Numbered from the stretch's first letter, positions 25,440-38,800 are shown. The stretch is 64,000 nucleotides of DNA from Karalla daura (GCA_029224185.1 CM055191.1:16618760-16682759), one strand, 5' to 3'. Notes: a model not told the origin generated them from the letters alone. Numbers and translations are program-made.

Positions 25440-26480
25440 ACTCACCAGGAAATTAATGTTTTATTAATTATGTTTAAGACAATATATGATAAGGCTAATT
25501 TTACTCCTTTTCATAAAATAAATACAAGGGAGAGATATCTCATGAGAGAAGGCACCACGTTCTTTAATTTATCATGAAATTAGCTTTCCTACGCTAACTA
25601 CCGTCGTGCCAGGGGATTTCACATTGTGTTGTGTTCTGTTCTCATATTTTAATCACTCTATGGGAAAAGCTCTCTCTTGCCCCCAGCATTATGCTAATAT
25701 TTATTTTGGTTTGTATTACCCTTGTGTTTACAGCAAATACGCCGGGGTCAAATGAGAGTCAGTATTACTAATGTGATCGGGTTTCATATAATTTTCTTCC
25801 CCTTTTGTGTTTATTTACAGTAAACTGCATCCTTAAATAATGTTCAGGACCATGTGCGTGCTGTGACATTTCTGCAAATTCAGGTTTGAGACCATTTATT
25901 TGCCTCGGCAGGATTACAAGAGACGGAAAACAAAGACCTGACAATCTGCACTGTAAACGGGAGTGATGAAAAATCCTCCTGTGGTGTCATTCTTTTTTTT
26001 TCTTTTTTTTTAAATAAAAAAACAGCTCGCATATAAAGAGTAGAGTTGCCAGTTTCACCACGCCAGTATGCCATATGGCTTGTGCTGGTACGTCTCACAA
26101 GTGCCCCTTGTCGTCCCAGCCTAGCGGCTTTCGATTACCTAGCTGTGGCAGCTCCTTTCCCAAGCTGCCACTACTTCTGGCAGATTATAATAAAGATGAC
26201 TCTTTCACAGTGTGAACTGCTCTCTCATGGCCAGGAAACCAGACACACACGCACGCGCCTGGCAGGCGCGCACCGTACACACAACTGCATTTCCCCTCAT
26301 GCAAAATACACACGGACATCACAGCGTGTTAACAGCAGGCTGAGGCTGAGCTGAGCTGCGTGGTGACTGACTGAATGAAATGTGAGGATTAATGGATATT
26401 TATATTTCATTATGTTTTTATACTGGCCTCAGAATAATGTATCACTCTCTGGGAGATACTGAAACATATGTCAACCCCTA
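25440..26480. other. non-coding; conserved-looking stretches
   Basis: 25440-25830 (AGGAAATTAATGTTTTATTA, TTTAATTTATCATGAAATTA, CAAATACGCCGGGGTCAAAT) and 26370-26470 (AGGATTAATGGATATTTATA, AGAATAATGTATCACTC) are candidates. A T-rich run lies at 25993-26010. Confidence 0.42.
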
Positions 26481-27753
26481 TCCACTTGCGGATATGATTC
26501 AATTTGACTTTAAACACGATGATCAAATTCTTCCTCACGTCTAATACATCTTCCAGAAGACACAGAAATGCAATAGACTGCCCAGATAGAGGGGCACATG
26601 TAGGGTTGTAAATCAGTTCAAATCATAGCATCATATTGGCTGTGCTGAATGACAGACCAAAAGTGATCACCGGAGGGTGATGCAGTGTGCATCTAGATTG
26701 AAGAAATTTGCATTTGTACTGATGGTTTAAAATTTCATCAATTTGCTTTAGGCCAGGAAATATTTAAGTTTTACCATTAATAACATAAGTAAAAAGTAAA
26801 CATCTGTAAATTGCTTTGTTGGAACAATTAAAAACAAAAGTAAATTAGATTTGCTACAAATGAAAGTATTATTGGAGTGCCATTATTTGGCTCAAAAACT
26901 AAAGTTAAGCAAATGATTTTTGTTTAAAGTGGCAACAACTTCACAGTCAAAATTGTTGCCAATATTCCGATGTTTTATGTTTTTGTCTGCCTTGTAAAGT
27001 ATGAACATAATACATTTCAAAAGAATGGATTGAAGGAGAACTTTAGTATTAGACCTATGAAAAATATTCAGCATGTTGCTTTTCCAGTCCAAGCAGCGTG
27101 TTTTTCAGTTGGGTTTTTTTTTTGTTTGTTTTGTGATGTGTGGAGTGAGTTGGCGTTCAGAGGGTAGTTCATATGAAGCCAATCCAGAGTTTCCACTTCG
27201 TTTTTCATCACTCTCTAAAAGCTCAGTGTTTCCTCCATTGTTTTGATTGATTGATTTGCTGCAGTTAAAAACGCACTTGCACGATGCAACTAATTGTCAG
27301 AGAGCCAACAAGTGAAGATCGTCTTCTCCTCCACCCACCTATTAGCCACAATAGGATTCAATCAGTTACCTAACAACAAACAAAAACGGTGCACGCATTA
27401 GCTAACCATCAACTTCCTGACGGCGGTAACCTGCCACCCACCTCAGCCAAATGACTCACCTCAGTGAAAGAGCATCACAACAAGCAGCACAATGTGTTTC
27501 AAAGGTAATGACAATGGCTATTCTACAGCAACGGCCCGCATGTGCACGTGTGTGTGGGTTGGTGTGTGGCTGCTCTGCAGGTTTTGTTCAACCCGTCACA
27601 CTACACTTGGCTCCCTGGTGTTGCCAGTAATCAATACAGGCCTGAAATCACCTACTGTTACCCGCCTCCCATACTGCCTGTTTTGTCCCGGACTTAATAA
27701 TGAATTAGATCCCCCTTCAAATGCAGTGGTGACTCTCTTTGTTGCCTCCCATT
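26481..27753. other. non-coding, no gene seen
   Basis: AT-rich to 27130 with a T run at 27114-27123. 27195-27330 (TTGATTGATTGATTTGCTGC, TGCAACTAATTGTCAG) may be conserved. Confidence 0.5.
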
Positions 27754-27808
27754 ACACACGCACGCACACACACACACACAGACACACACACACACAGACA
27801 CAGACACA
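27754..27808. repeat. (CA)n microsatellite, interrupted
   Basis: CA repeats broken by CAGA units. Confidence 0.93.
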
Positions 27809-28128
27809 AATTGTAGATGCATCCAATGCACGAGCACATGCCTACTGACTTGTGGACAGCCTGGGTAAAAAAAACAAAACAAAAAAACAAGAAAGATGAA
27901 CACAGCTGCATGCATGTCCTGTAATGTTGATATGAACATGCAAACATGCACTTCTGAGGACCTGACCAAATGGTGGCAGGGACACACACACACACAACAC
28001 ACACACACTGCTCCGCCAGCTAACATCAAGGGTAACATTTCTATTGCATTTGTTAATCGCTGATCAATAATTCAGAGGCCCCTCTCATCTTGAAGGGTCT
28101 CTGGCTTCCTGAAACATATGGCAGCTGT

Positions 28129-28130
<2 letters not shown>

Positions 28131-28227
<97 letters not shown>

Positions 28228-28246
28228 TGTGTGTTTGCATGTGTGT
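28131..28246. repeat. long (TG)n microsatellite
   Basis: About 115 bases of TG with two interruptions. It follows directly on a conserved-looking block (28025-28125, with TTGTTAATCGCTGATCAATA). Cys/Val ORFs here are repeat translations. Confidence 0.97.
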
Positions 28247-29599
28247 GGAAGTGTGTCCGCGCGCCCTTGTCTGACACGTTTTTATCTGCTGCACGGGTTA
28301 CCAGCTGCTTATCACAGAGGCCTGTCTGCAATGACGGCCAAACAGCAAAAGGAAACAACTTAGTTGAAGTTGTTGTCCAGAACATGACTTTTGTTCCTTC
28401 CCTCCCCTGGCCATGTTACATCTGACGATGGTGCGTCTGACGCCAGTTATAACAGCCAGCACAGTAATTTGCTGTGTAAGTCGACACGATGGTTATCTGT
28501 GTACGGGGCACCTTTCATTTCCTCCAAGCCGGGCTTTGCCTAGACCCGTGCTGTCGTTATCTTCCTCGCTAGGTCTTTTGGTAATTTGTCCAGCATGGGT
28601 TGACTCACTAAAGGTCTCTTGTTTCACCCTCACCACCCAACCCACCCCTCATCTCTTTATCTGAGAAAAAAAAATTCTGATTAAACAGCTTCTATCTCTT
28701 ACATCATTGACTTGTGCATCTTTAAAAACCTGATAAGTGCATAAACAGTTTCAGGGTAGTAAGAACTTTGATTTTTGAGAACTTTTTGTGTGTGTGTGAG
28801 ACTTATCTTTTTATAGCTCAGAATGTAAGGTGGAAAAAACATGAACTGGGTCTGTTTCCAGCATCCTCCTTTCATCCCTTAATTCTTCATTTGTTTTTTC
28901 CGGTCTGTTCTCTCCTCTGCTCCTTCATCAGCCTGAAGCATCATCATATCTCTGTAATCACGTTTTACTTATTTCAAACATTATACTTCTAATCCTGCAA
29001 CTATTTTGGTTTTCCTTCATTCCTAACCCTCACACTAACAACCTTTGGGAGATAAAGAAATGTGGTCTTTATATCCGATTTCTTAATTTAGTAACGGTCT
29101 GGCACCTTGACCCCTTAAAGGACAAAAACAAACAAGAGTAGTCAACATCTCCTAATGTGTGAACACCTGAAGAAGGTTTTTACAAAAGACCTTCAGTTTC
29201 TCATGCACCACAGTAGCTGGAACAGTTGTCTCTTCAACAGTTGAGTTTTTGCCAGCACTCTCTGTTATTGTGCTATATGCTTGCTTGTTGAAGGATGACT
29301 CTTCTCAGGCTTGCCTAGATCATGCTGTGTGCATGATAAATAGGGAGAGATGGTCTTGGTGGTTTATAGGAGGTCCAACCGTGACCCTGCAGCTCCCCTG
29401 TGGTATTACAGTACCAGGCTTTGTCCTGGAACAAACAACCACAAACAATGCATTGGAAACTTTTGGCGAGAAGCTCCATGAGATGATTCTGCTAAATCTG
29501 AACCAATAAGAGACAATAATCAGATGGATGAAATCAGAAGGTAAAAATAGTCAGATATACAGTAGCAGTGTAATATCAAACACTTTCTTTGTAACAAGT
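28247..29599. other. non-coding, no gene seen
   Basis: Unique sequence with short ORFs (28413-28664, 29249-29509) lacking recognisable domains. An A run at 28665-28674. Confidence 0.55.
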
Positions 29600-30470
29600 G
29601 ATTTGTCACGAATAATTAGTGTTGATAAACTTATGAGGGGATAATCACCAACCTCCTAATGTGATCTCCTTGGATCAGTGCTTAAATCACCCCGCAGGAG
29701 AGCAAGAGGGGGAGAAAAGAAAGACAGTGTTATGAAACCGAATCTCATCCCTTATTTATTTATTTCCCTCCCCGCCTCTCACTCTCTACTTGGGCTAATT
29801 CTAATGAAGAGGCCTCAAATGACTTCATTTAGAGTGAAGTTAATTGGGTTTGGTCCTACACGGCTGCACTTCCTGCTTGGATACTTTCCCGTGTCTCCCA
29901 CCAGATTTGTACACACGGGGGTGGGTTTGCAGAATATGAAAGAAAACAGATAGAGATTGGGATGATAGCAAATAGCTGAAAGACAGAGACTGAGATGAAA
30001 AAATTAACTTGAATGAGAGAGGATGAGGGGAAGTGACAAACACAGAGAAAATAGAGATAAGTCAGGAGCTGGGGTCCCTCATATCACATGCGTCCCCCCC
30101 GTTAGCCCAGGACTGTAATTAGATCTGGCAGCCACCCCATAATGATAAATGCTGGGATGATGAATGGAAATGCAAATGTGTGTGAAGTAGCCCCAGCCAT
30201 CAAATGGGGGAATATCATTAACACTTTCCTCTTGTCAAATCCATCATTGTCAAGGGTGGCTCCCTGTATCCCCCGTGTCCCAACAGCTACACAGGGGCAG
30301 CGCAGGAGTTAAGGAGGAGGCGGTGACAGCAGCAAAGGAGGAAGAGAAGGCGGAAGAGAATTTGTGCCTTCCACTACCTTCATGGTTGTGTGGCTCGGAC
30401 ACTTGAGTTAGTTCAGATATTACAGAGGCTGAGTAATTATGGCTGACCACTGAGTAATTCTAGTTAAGAT
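29600..30470. promoter_or_regulatory. candidate conserved non-coding region
   Basis: Low-repeat parts: 29630-29700 (AGGGGATAATCACCAACCTC, TAATGTGATCTCCTTGGATC), 29790-29880 (GGGCTAATTCTAATGAAGAG, GAAGTTAATTGGGTTTGGTC) and 30100-30240 (ACTGTAATTAGATCTGGCAG, CCATAATGATAAATGCTGGG). A GA-rich patch divides them. No coding frame. Confidence 0.4.
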
Positions 30471-31763
30471 ATTTGATATTTCACACAAAGAGTGGGAGCA
30501 GAAAGGACTGCCAACGTTTGTAATGTGGCTTGATATATACTGCTAAAATAGGCAGAAAATGGCCTGAGAACTGTAATTGTAAGGTACAGGTGCTGTCAAG
30601 CTTTAGGCAGAGCAGTGCATTGAGGTAAGTGCTAAAGTCAGCATTTGCTAAAATGCTGATGTCAGTGTTAATGTTCTGCAGCTTTACTGTAAGTGTTAGT
30701 CGTGGTGAGTTTACTGTTTCTCACAAATTAGTTTGTAGTCACTCGGTCAAAGGCTGAAATATTGGAACCCAAAAACATTGCAAAGTATTTCATACATTTC
30801 AGAAATCTCAGAAAATCAGTTACAGGTTTTTAGAGACTGGAAATGTAAAACCAAAATGTTGGAAAGAATATTTTTACAGATATCAAATATTTAACTTAAT
30901 ATTGATTAAGAAGAGTTTAAGTTAAGAGTCTGATCTCAGTTTTGGCCTTGATCAAAGCTCAGTCTACTTTGCTGATGCAGCCACACAACTTTTCCACACA
31001 ACAAGCAATTATTGCTGACATTTTTCACGTGACACGTGATGCTTTTTCCACAGTAGATTCAGGATGGCAGAGAATGTTGGTAAAGCTTCATGAATAAGAA
31101 CTAGAAATGTAGTACTGACAAATTTAATTTATTTTTGATGCTATATACTATATAGTATATGCTGCACTCCATACTCAATACTATTCTACAGTGATCTGTG
31201 TTGATTGTGGTGTGATAACATCATTTAACATCACACAATTCAACAGAAAACACACAGACTTTGGAAATCTTTGGGGCTTTACAACAGGCCCTTACCATGA
31301 GTTTGACAGATGATACAAAAAAATATCCATGATGGACACAACAGATGCTTTTTCTTCTCTCTCTCTCTCTCTCTCTGACCTCGTCTGTCTCTGTCTGTCA
31401 CTCTTTCTCTCCTCAGGACACCTGCTACAACTCTTGAGCATCTTGTTCTCTGTCCTTGCCAAGTTCCAACACTGTGCCAGAAGAGGAGACAACACTTCTG
31501 CACTCACAGCAGCACGGCTCTCACTCACATTATAGAGGATTTCATTACAGCGTTCGTGCATTTGTGTGGCCAAACAACGAGCGTCCATACTCCCCCAGAC
31601 TGCTTTTTGCTGAGCTGACCGCGTGTTTATGTGACTGCATATGTACCTGCTGCCCTAGGGGCGTCTGACCTGCTGTCTCACCGTCTTTATGTTTGTCTGC
31701 CTGGACATGTGTCTATCAGTAAGCCAGGGAGTGTTTCAAATGACGCCCGTCTGCCCGTCTTCT
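30471..31763. other. non-coding, no gene seen
   Basis: AT-rich unique sequence, a palindrome at 31143-31160, CT-rich low complexity at 31355-31412 that gives the Arg/Glu ORFs on the reverse strand, then GC-balanced sequence. No gene. Confidence 0.55.
31143..31160. repeat. perfect 18-bp palindrome
   Basis: ATATACTATATAGTATAT reads the same on both strands; no wider symmetry. Confidence 0.9.
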
Positions 31764-31930
31764 TTTATTTATTTATTTATTTACCTTAATGCAATAACTG
31801 GATTGACCTCTGAGTCACAGGCACGATCCAATTACCCGCTCAAGGACGAGTGTGTAAGTTATACATGAGTAAATCTCACACCATTAGTCACAGAGAGAAA
31901 GAAATAATGATAATAAAATAATAATAAACA
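31764..31930. promoter_or_regulatory. short candidate conserved element
   Basis: After a (TTTA)n run (31764-31784) comes TTAATGCAATAACTGGATTG, GACGAGTGTGTAAG and CGATCCAATTACCCGC, a compact repeat-free block. Confidence 0.35.
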
Positions 31931-32619
31931 AGGTCCAATGACAAAAGCAATGTAGGTGGTGATGCACATCCTCACTTACAATGGTTAATGGAGTAAATAA
32001 AATAATTGTGTCCGTGTTGTGCAGTGATAAAGGGTTGTTGACCATCATGAGGCTGTTAGACTGTAAGCAAGGACAAATTCAGTGTTGCAGTCAAAGTTTG
32101 CTTTTAACCCCAAATATACATAACATGAGCTACATGGTGAAGGTCTCTAGTGCAAATCCCAGTTGGACTGAGGGTATTTCTGTTTGCATGTTCTTCCCAC
32201 TGACTGAGGGTATTTAGAGTTTGCATGTTCTTCCCACGTCTGTATAGGTTTTCTAAGTACTCAGTGCCCTATAGTTGTGAGTGAGAGAGTGAACAGTATT
32301 TGTCCATAACAAAGTGCATGTGTTGGAACAAAGGCTACAATAATGGATGGATAGATAGATATAATAGGGGCCATCAACAAATTGTTACCATGTGTTGGGC
32401 ACAGAGGGTGAAAATGTTGAGCCAGCAGGCCTTACTTCTGTTTCCACCACTGTTTTGTCTGCATGCATTCACCTCTAAACACTTAGACAAATGTTTAATT
32501 GCGACAAGAAAGAGGTGGGGGGTAGCGATGTAAATCAGCGAAGCAAGCAGTGGTGTATCTTACAGGGGTTGTATGAGCCAGGGCAGCTTTGTCTGACACC
32601 TTGCACTGAATTATTGAGT
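31931..32619. other. non-coding with repeat copy 7
   Basis: Holds a tRNA-SINE-like copy (32085-32362) and unique sequence to the G run. No gene seen. Confidence 0.55.
32085..32362 (+). repeat. tRNA-SINE-like fish repeat, copy 7, with internal duplication
   Basis: GTGCAAATCCCAGTTGGACT, TTTGCATGTTCTTCCCAC, GTATAGGTTTTCTAAGTACT and AATAATGGATGGATAGATAG. The segment with ACTGAGGGTATTT and TTTGCATGTTCTTCCCAC is present twice in tandem (32167-32202 and 32203-32237). Confidence 0.75.

Positions 32620-32649
<30 letters not shown>
32620..32649 (+). repeat. 30-base G homopolymer
   Basis: An uninterrupted run of 30 G. Long G runs are rare and fold readily into G-quadruplexes. Confidence 0.9.
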
Positions 32650-32650
<1 letters not shown>

Positions 32651-34085
32651 AGAAGCAGAGAGGAGGACACCGTGACATTAGTGCTTGTTGTTGTGGCTGC
32701 TGCTCAGCCTAGCTTAAAGCTGGATTGAGATGTCCGTATGTGTGTGTGTTTGTGTGTGTTTGTGTGTGTGAGTGTGTGTGTGTGAGTGTCTGTACGTGTA
32801 TGCATGTGTGTGTGACAATGAAATATTCAAAAAAGACTTGTGGTGGTCCAGTCAGGTGAATTTAGTTGAATTGACAGCTCCCCATGTGTACAGCATCTGT
32901 CGTGAAAGGATATTTGATCCATTTAAAAGTAAAATGTTTTAAATATGCAAGAATACACTGACATATCTCTTCATCCAGATTCGTATCATATATTTATGAA
33001 TATGGTACAATGGAAGAACTTTGTGCGAAGTCTCATATCGTAAATTTAATATGGTTAATATTGTGTTTTTTTCAGCATTGTACATAAAAGTGTGCCAAAA
33101 GTTGCAAGCAAGTCTGTATGAGAGAGTTCCATTGATTATATGATGCTTAAAAGATGATGATGTGAAAATGTGCTGCTCCATCACACATCCTGCTATCCTC
33201 TTCCATCCTTGACCCAGACACTGATCTCATCTGCAGCAATAAGCAGGGCCTCTTGGTCCTAATCAAATCACTCATTAACTATTTAGTGGATCAAAAGTTC
33301 ACTGGACCATTGTTGCTGCATCAAAAACATTGAGAAGCTCAGCACGCCCCACTTAAATGCACACACACACATACATACATGCAAACACCGGCATTGGGCA
33401 GGTGAACACATGTTCAGTGCATACGCTTCAGCTGCAGATCTGTGTGTACGTACACACTCACACAGGCGAGACACAGACTTTGATGAAGCCAAATTAGACT
33501 ACATGTGTGGGGGTGGCTGGTTGGTGTTCAGCTTATAAATAATTTGGTATTGAGGCGACTCTGCTTACCACCGTCTGTTGGTGACTAAGAGGTCATCTGG
33601 GCAACTAGCAGGAGAGCTGATCAACGTCACTCAACCTAAACCTGAACCAGAGCAGGAACACAAGTTTGTTTTTCTGATTCACTTCTCATCCAAGGTCATT
33701 GGAGTTTAGATATACAGGTATCACATTATAATACCTGCACACTATTAGGAATTAGTTCGACATTTGTACTTATTTTGTCATTTATAAAGCACTTATTTTA
33801 TGTCAGTGCTCACTTTAGCCTATCCTAAAAAACTGCTTTGTAATAGTAGTAGTACTCTGCCATCCATTGTATTTGCACCCAACAATGTCTTGGGGGGTCT
33901 TGTAGTGTGGACTGTGCACTAATGGTGATTAAAAACCTTGATACCTCAAAAACTTTGTGTTTTGTGCAAAATTTTTCATTTGTGCAAAATGTTATACTTA
34001 TCTCTCTTACCATTTACCACTTACCACTTACCATTTTACCACTTACCATTGATGAATGTGAATGGTTCGTACTTTTTTTCTTTTG
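32650..34085. other. non-coding, TG-rich then unique
   Basis: Irregular TG sequence at 32740-32815. AT-rich sequence 32840-33200. Block 33200-33300 (TCCTAATCAAATCACTCATT) may be conserved. Direct repeat TTTGTGCAAAAT near 33961 and 33980, then TTACCA tandem units. Confidence 0.5.
34007..34050 (+). repeat. TTACCA/TTACCACT tandem repeat
   Basis: Six TTACCA cores with 1-2 base spacers, a small minisatellite. Confidence 0.88.
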
Positions 34086-34133
34086 TGTGTGTGTGTGTGT
34101 GTGGGTGGGGTGGGGGGGTGGGTGGGGGGGGGT
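34086..34133. repeat. (TG)n followed by G-rich run
   Basis: TG units then GGGTGGGG-type sequence with G runs up to about ten, a G-quadruplex-prone stretch. Confidence 0.9.
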
Positions 34134-35733
34134 GCTATCAGCTGTCAGGCATGGCACCTGTCAAAGTCAGAAAGCAGAGGCTGGCAGCTGCAGACACATA
34201 AAGCCATGTCCTTTGCGTTGCCTCTGTTAGAGGGTAAGGGATTGTCTCTGGACACTGCACTGTATGTATCTCACTGTCAGGTATAATTTGAACTGAACTG
34301 TCAAGGTCTATAGTACAGTCTCTTCATTCACCTGTCCGGTTTAATGTGTGCGTTTGTGCTGTGTATGCGTGTGTGTGCGTGTTTGTGTGTGTATGTGTGT
34401 GTGTGTGTGTGTGCCTGCGCGTACGTGCATGCATGCTCTTTGTGCAAGGTGAAACATTTCTGACACAGCAGAGGGTTAAGAGATGCACACTACAAATGTA
34501 CACTGCACTCCCTGTCCCTGTCCCTGTCTTGTTTGTGCCCAGGAACGGGACATCTCCTGAGCAGGTTCTGATGGACCTATCCTCTCTTTAAATCTTTCAT
34601 GGACAGATGTCCACTGAGGTTTGCTGCACTTTTTCCTCGGGACATGGGCTGAAGCTAAACACTCGGTTACAGTAGGTGGTCGCTGTCGTCTTACAATGCA
34701 TCTCTTTGTCCGTCAGCCCATCCACTGCCCCAGAAGAATGCCCTGTAATGGACGGGGCTCACACCTTGAAGGCCCAGGAGCGAAGGCAAACTAACAGAGG
34801 AGGAAGTTAAGGAGACATGAAAGACCATTTGTCATTTCCAATAACAGGCCATGTAACAACCACAATGACTAGTGTTCTTTGTTTTGGGCCATTACTTATT
34901 TAGAGTTGTTGCCATGTGTCTCTGACCCCAGAGAAAAGTTTCTTCTGAGGCGCATGACAAGTATGTGTTTGCTAAAGCATTTGAAGTGGGTTAACCTATT
35001 TGAGCAGTGGTTCTGTTTGTCCTGGTGAGACTAGAACAATAAACACAGGGCAGTCATACACCTGTACTTTCTAATCCAATGCAGTGCAAACGCACAGGTA
35101 ATGCCTTGTTTAAATTAGATTTAGGGGATTATTTGCTTGTGTGCTAACATTATTTGATGTGCAGTATGTCACTGTTTGTTTTATTGATATTATATATGAA
35201 TATGTTGGAGCCATGTATTGTCTATTGTGTTGTCTTTGTCAGGTACTTGTTCTGTATTGCTGGCTTTTTTAAGTGTCCTACATATTAACTTTATTTTTCA
35301 CCTATGCCACATTACACTACAGCGGTTTCAGTCTTTAAATGTAATTTATTACATATTGGCCTTGTAATCTATCTGTGTCTTCTTTCTAGAGTCTACTTCA
35401 AAGGAAAGAGATTTTAGATGACAGTTTTATTGCATTCTGATGCTGCGAACAAGTAACTACAAGCACAAGCATGTGTTATGTGGCTATCCTGCTCCATCAG
35501 CACTTCAGTCAAGTTTCATGGTCTTGGTCACAGGACTTCTATCTTATGCACTAGAATGAGGTCTGAGAGATTTGATACATGATATAATGTCAACCTTTTC
35601 ATTAATTAGCATGGCCTATGACATATACCAGTGACATATACCAGGGAAGAAAAAGCCACTCATTTTTCATTTACTGTGTAGACAACTGCTTAGCAACACG
35701 ACTCCAAATACATATAAATACCAGTCAGTACCA

Positions 35734-35734
<1 letters not shown>
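34134..35734. other. non-coding, no gene seen
   Basis: TG-rich patch at 34357-34415, CTGTCC triplication near 34510, then AT-rich unique sequence. Short ORFs only. Confidence 0.55.

Positions 35735-35770
<36 letters not shown>
35735..35770. repeat. (CA)n microsatellite
   Basis: About 18 CA units. Confidence 0.96.
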
Positions 35771-35775
<5 letters not shown>

Positions 35776-35947
35776 CACACTCACAATATTCGCCCCTATT
35801 TCTCCAGGGTTAAAGCTTTGATGTGACGGCGTCTTAAGCCTGCCAAGGAGACTGCATCAGGGTCTCAGCCAAGACTCTTCACCTGCAGCTACAGACATCT
35901 TGTCAGACCCAAAGACGTGTGTACTTGCACATGCACATGCACGCACA

Positions 35948-35982
35948 CTCTCTCTTTCTCTCTCTCTGCCTCCCTCACTCTT

Positions 35983-36013
<31 letters not shown>
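35948..36013. repeat. compound (CT)n/(CA)n repeat
   Basis: CT-rich sequence joined to about 11 CA units. Confidence 0.92.
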
Positions 36014-36118
36014 TATTGTCAATATGTGTCTGTCTCCAACACACAAACACTCATTATGGAGCTCTGCCTTAGATCTTCTACAATGTGTCAATCCACTACT
36101 GATTATCTATTTGAAGCA

Positions 36119-36120
<2 letters not shown>

Positions 36121-36191
<71 letters not shown>
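36121..36191. repeat. (TG)n microsatellite
   Basis: About 35 uninterrupted TG units. Confidence 0.97.
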
Positions 36192-36192
<1 letters not shown>

Positions 36193-36350
36193 CTGTGTGC
36201 ATGAGAGTTATAGATTGAAAAATGAAGAAAGAAGAGGGAAATGTGACAAAGGAATGAAACACTATCATCTGACTTCTGCATAGGAGTGCAATGCCGATGT
36301 TGACTATCTATTGTGGCTCTTTGAATATATCCCCTTTTAAAGCACCAAGT

Positions 36351-36373
36351 ACACACACACACACACACACACG
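36351..36373. repeat. short (CA)n
   Basis: About 11 CA units. Confidence 0.9.
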
Positions 36374-38800
36374 CATACTTGCGTACATCCTATATGGGCC
36401 TCCACTCTATATCTGCTTTTCTTGGTGCATTGCTGCGATATATAAAGTGCAGTGTGAAACCCTGAGGACAGGACCGGACAGTGAGAGCAACACAGCTCAG
36501 CATGTTTGCTGCAAATCCAATTATTACTCCCCACCTTTGAATTCAGGTGCGGATCCACAGTGAGTGGTTTAGAGTCCTAAAGCAATTATGAAGCTTGCTG
36601 AAGGAAGGAGGGAGCGACACAGTGAATGAGCAAGAGAAAAAAAGAGAGAAGTTGGCCAACAGGTTGACTTGACTTGTTTTTGGCTCATCTTTGTGTCATT
36701 TGTGTTCAGTTTTGGAGCGTTATGATCACTGCTTGGATCGCGTATATGTTGTGTTTAGCTGTGTAATGTGATTGCAGTTGGCTGGGCTGTTTGAAGCATG
36801 AGACAGGTGCAGAAACCATTTCATGGTAATCACTGTGTTCTGTTCATACAAGTCAGGTGCCCCAGACTTCCTATCAAATTTATTGTGTTTGTGAACATTT
36901 GTAAATTACTGTATGTTTTTTTATGGCAAGGTTAATGAAGGTACTGAAGGAAGTGAAAGGAAGAGGAAGTTAATAAAGGAAGTGAGACTGATTTACAGGT
37001 ATCCACACTTGCCCTAAGCTCTGCCTGACAGGAAGAACTGCATCAACACGCTAGACTTAGCATTTAGATCATGTTACATTACACAAAAAAATTCACCCTG
37101 TCACATTTTTTCACACATTAGTTGTGTAAGAATGCACAGAAACGGTCCAAATATCTTTAGTGTTTCAATAAGGGTTTGGCTGAAACTTGTCAGTCTTCAG
37201 GAAACTAAGCAAACTGAATCATCCTTTACCAATCAATGATTGTGTTGCTTTCAGTCTTCAGTAAATGGCAGTTATTTTGTCTTCACCACAGCAGGATTTA
37301 AAATGCTGGTTTACAACATGAATGGATCTTGGGAACATTGTCATAACTGTCACGCTGTGGTTGATTCACCACACATTACGATCATAGGCTGCATTGTCAA
37401 GGGTGAAGGTTGCATTTCCAGTTTAACAGTATCACAAATAGTTTACACAGAAAACCACCCAACAACATGATAATAGACAAGATAGACACTGATCCACATC
37501 ATCAAATTTTAGTCGCTGCTAGTAGCATAACACGTGTCATTTGCACTGCCAGCAAAATTAATATTAAATCAAACAACCAAACCTGTTTGGAAAATTACTT
37601 CTTTATAAAGGGCAAAAGTGTAAAAACAACAACATACTCAATCATTCACATTACCTTAGTATGAACAGTATTCAAGTATCAACTAATCAACTATAGTCAC
37701 AACTATCACAGTTAGAATATGTGATAATGTGAAGATCAGTCCATGTTTGCTCTCATGGCATAAAATGAATATGAATAAGGCTCGGTACTGTCTGGGTGGG
37801 CTTTTTAAGGAACCGTCTGGGTAAATCACTTAGACTAAGAACAGAACAATGGCATTGTTGCCATGAGTTGTCACTGCCAAAAATGAAGCAGATTGGTCCA
37901 TGTAGACAATATTCTATGATCCCTATTCAAATACATAATACCATGGGGATACAACAGACAACTAAAGGTCTTATACAGTCAACACTAACTAGAACAGCAG
38001 CACGTTTTGCTGTTACTGCATAATCCTGACAAGCAACCTTTTGATGATGGTGAGACGATCATTGTTAAACAAGGCGGTGATACTTTGAGAGCACTCCTAA
38101 TGCCACGACTTAAAATATTTGACTTGGCACCCTTTACACTCTGTGACTCTCCACGCCCAATTTGCATATCAGTTGGGTGGTGCTGTGGAAAGACGCTAAA
38201 AAAAACAAGAGAAGTATTTTGGAGAGACTGGCAGCACAGGTGCATCAGATGATCAATCACATTGACAGAGCTGAAATAAACAGAAAGGAATCAAGATGCA
38301 GGAGCCTGTTTGAGAGGCCAGGTGTTTCTCTTCCTGATGCTTATCATTTTAATCTGTCACTGCTTTTGTTTCTTGGTTTTTCTACTCTGCTTCTTTCCCA
38401 CTCATTCTTTCTCACTGTATCTACTACATGACACAAAGTATATAATAGTTTCTTTTATAGCTTTCAAGCCATGTTGCGATTAGTCACATTTTAACTTAAG
38501 TGTTTCACATTCTGGTTAATTTTGTTTTGATCCCGTTTTAACTCTCAACTCAGTACTTGCAGAGGAGGACAGAGGCTCTGTACTGCTGAAATTAGCAGTC
38601 GATGTCTGATGCCTCTAAGTATCAGTAAATAAATCAGCAAACTTCATATTTAGTGTCCTGTTCTTCATTGAAATACTATATGCAATTTCATCATGGTAGT
38701 AGCGACAACCTATTTGTTGCTATAATTAAACTTACTGATGGGTGACCCTTGGTATTGTAAATGAAATTATACATCTCTAACAATATATACAACCTTATAC
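36374..38800. other. non-coding, no gene seen
   Basis: Unique AT-moderate sequence. Short ORFs (37240-37470, 37796-38023, 38007-38252) show no known domain. Nothing else stands out. Confidence 0.55.

Noticed and set aside
27754..28246. Repeat cluster as a possible CRISPR array
   Set aside because: Simple dinucleotide repeats with no spacer structure, in a vertebrate genome.
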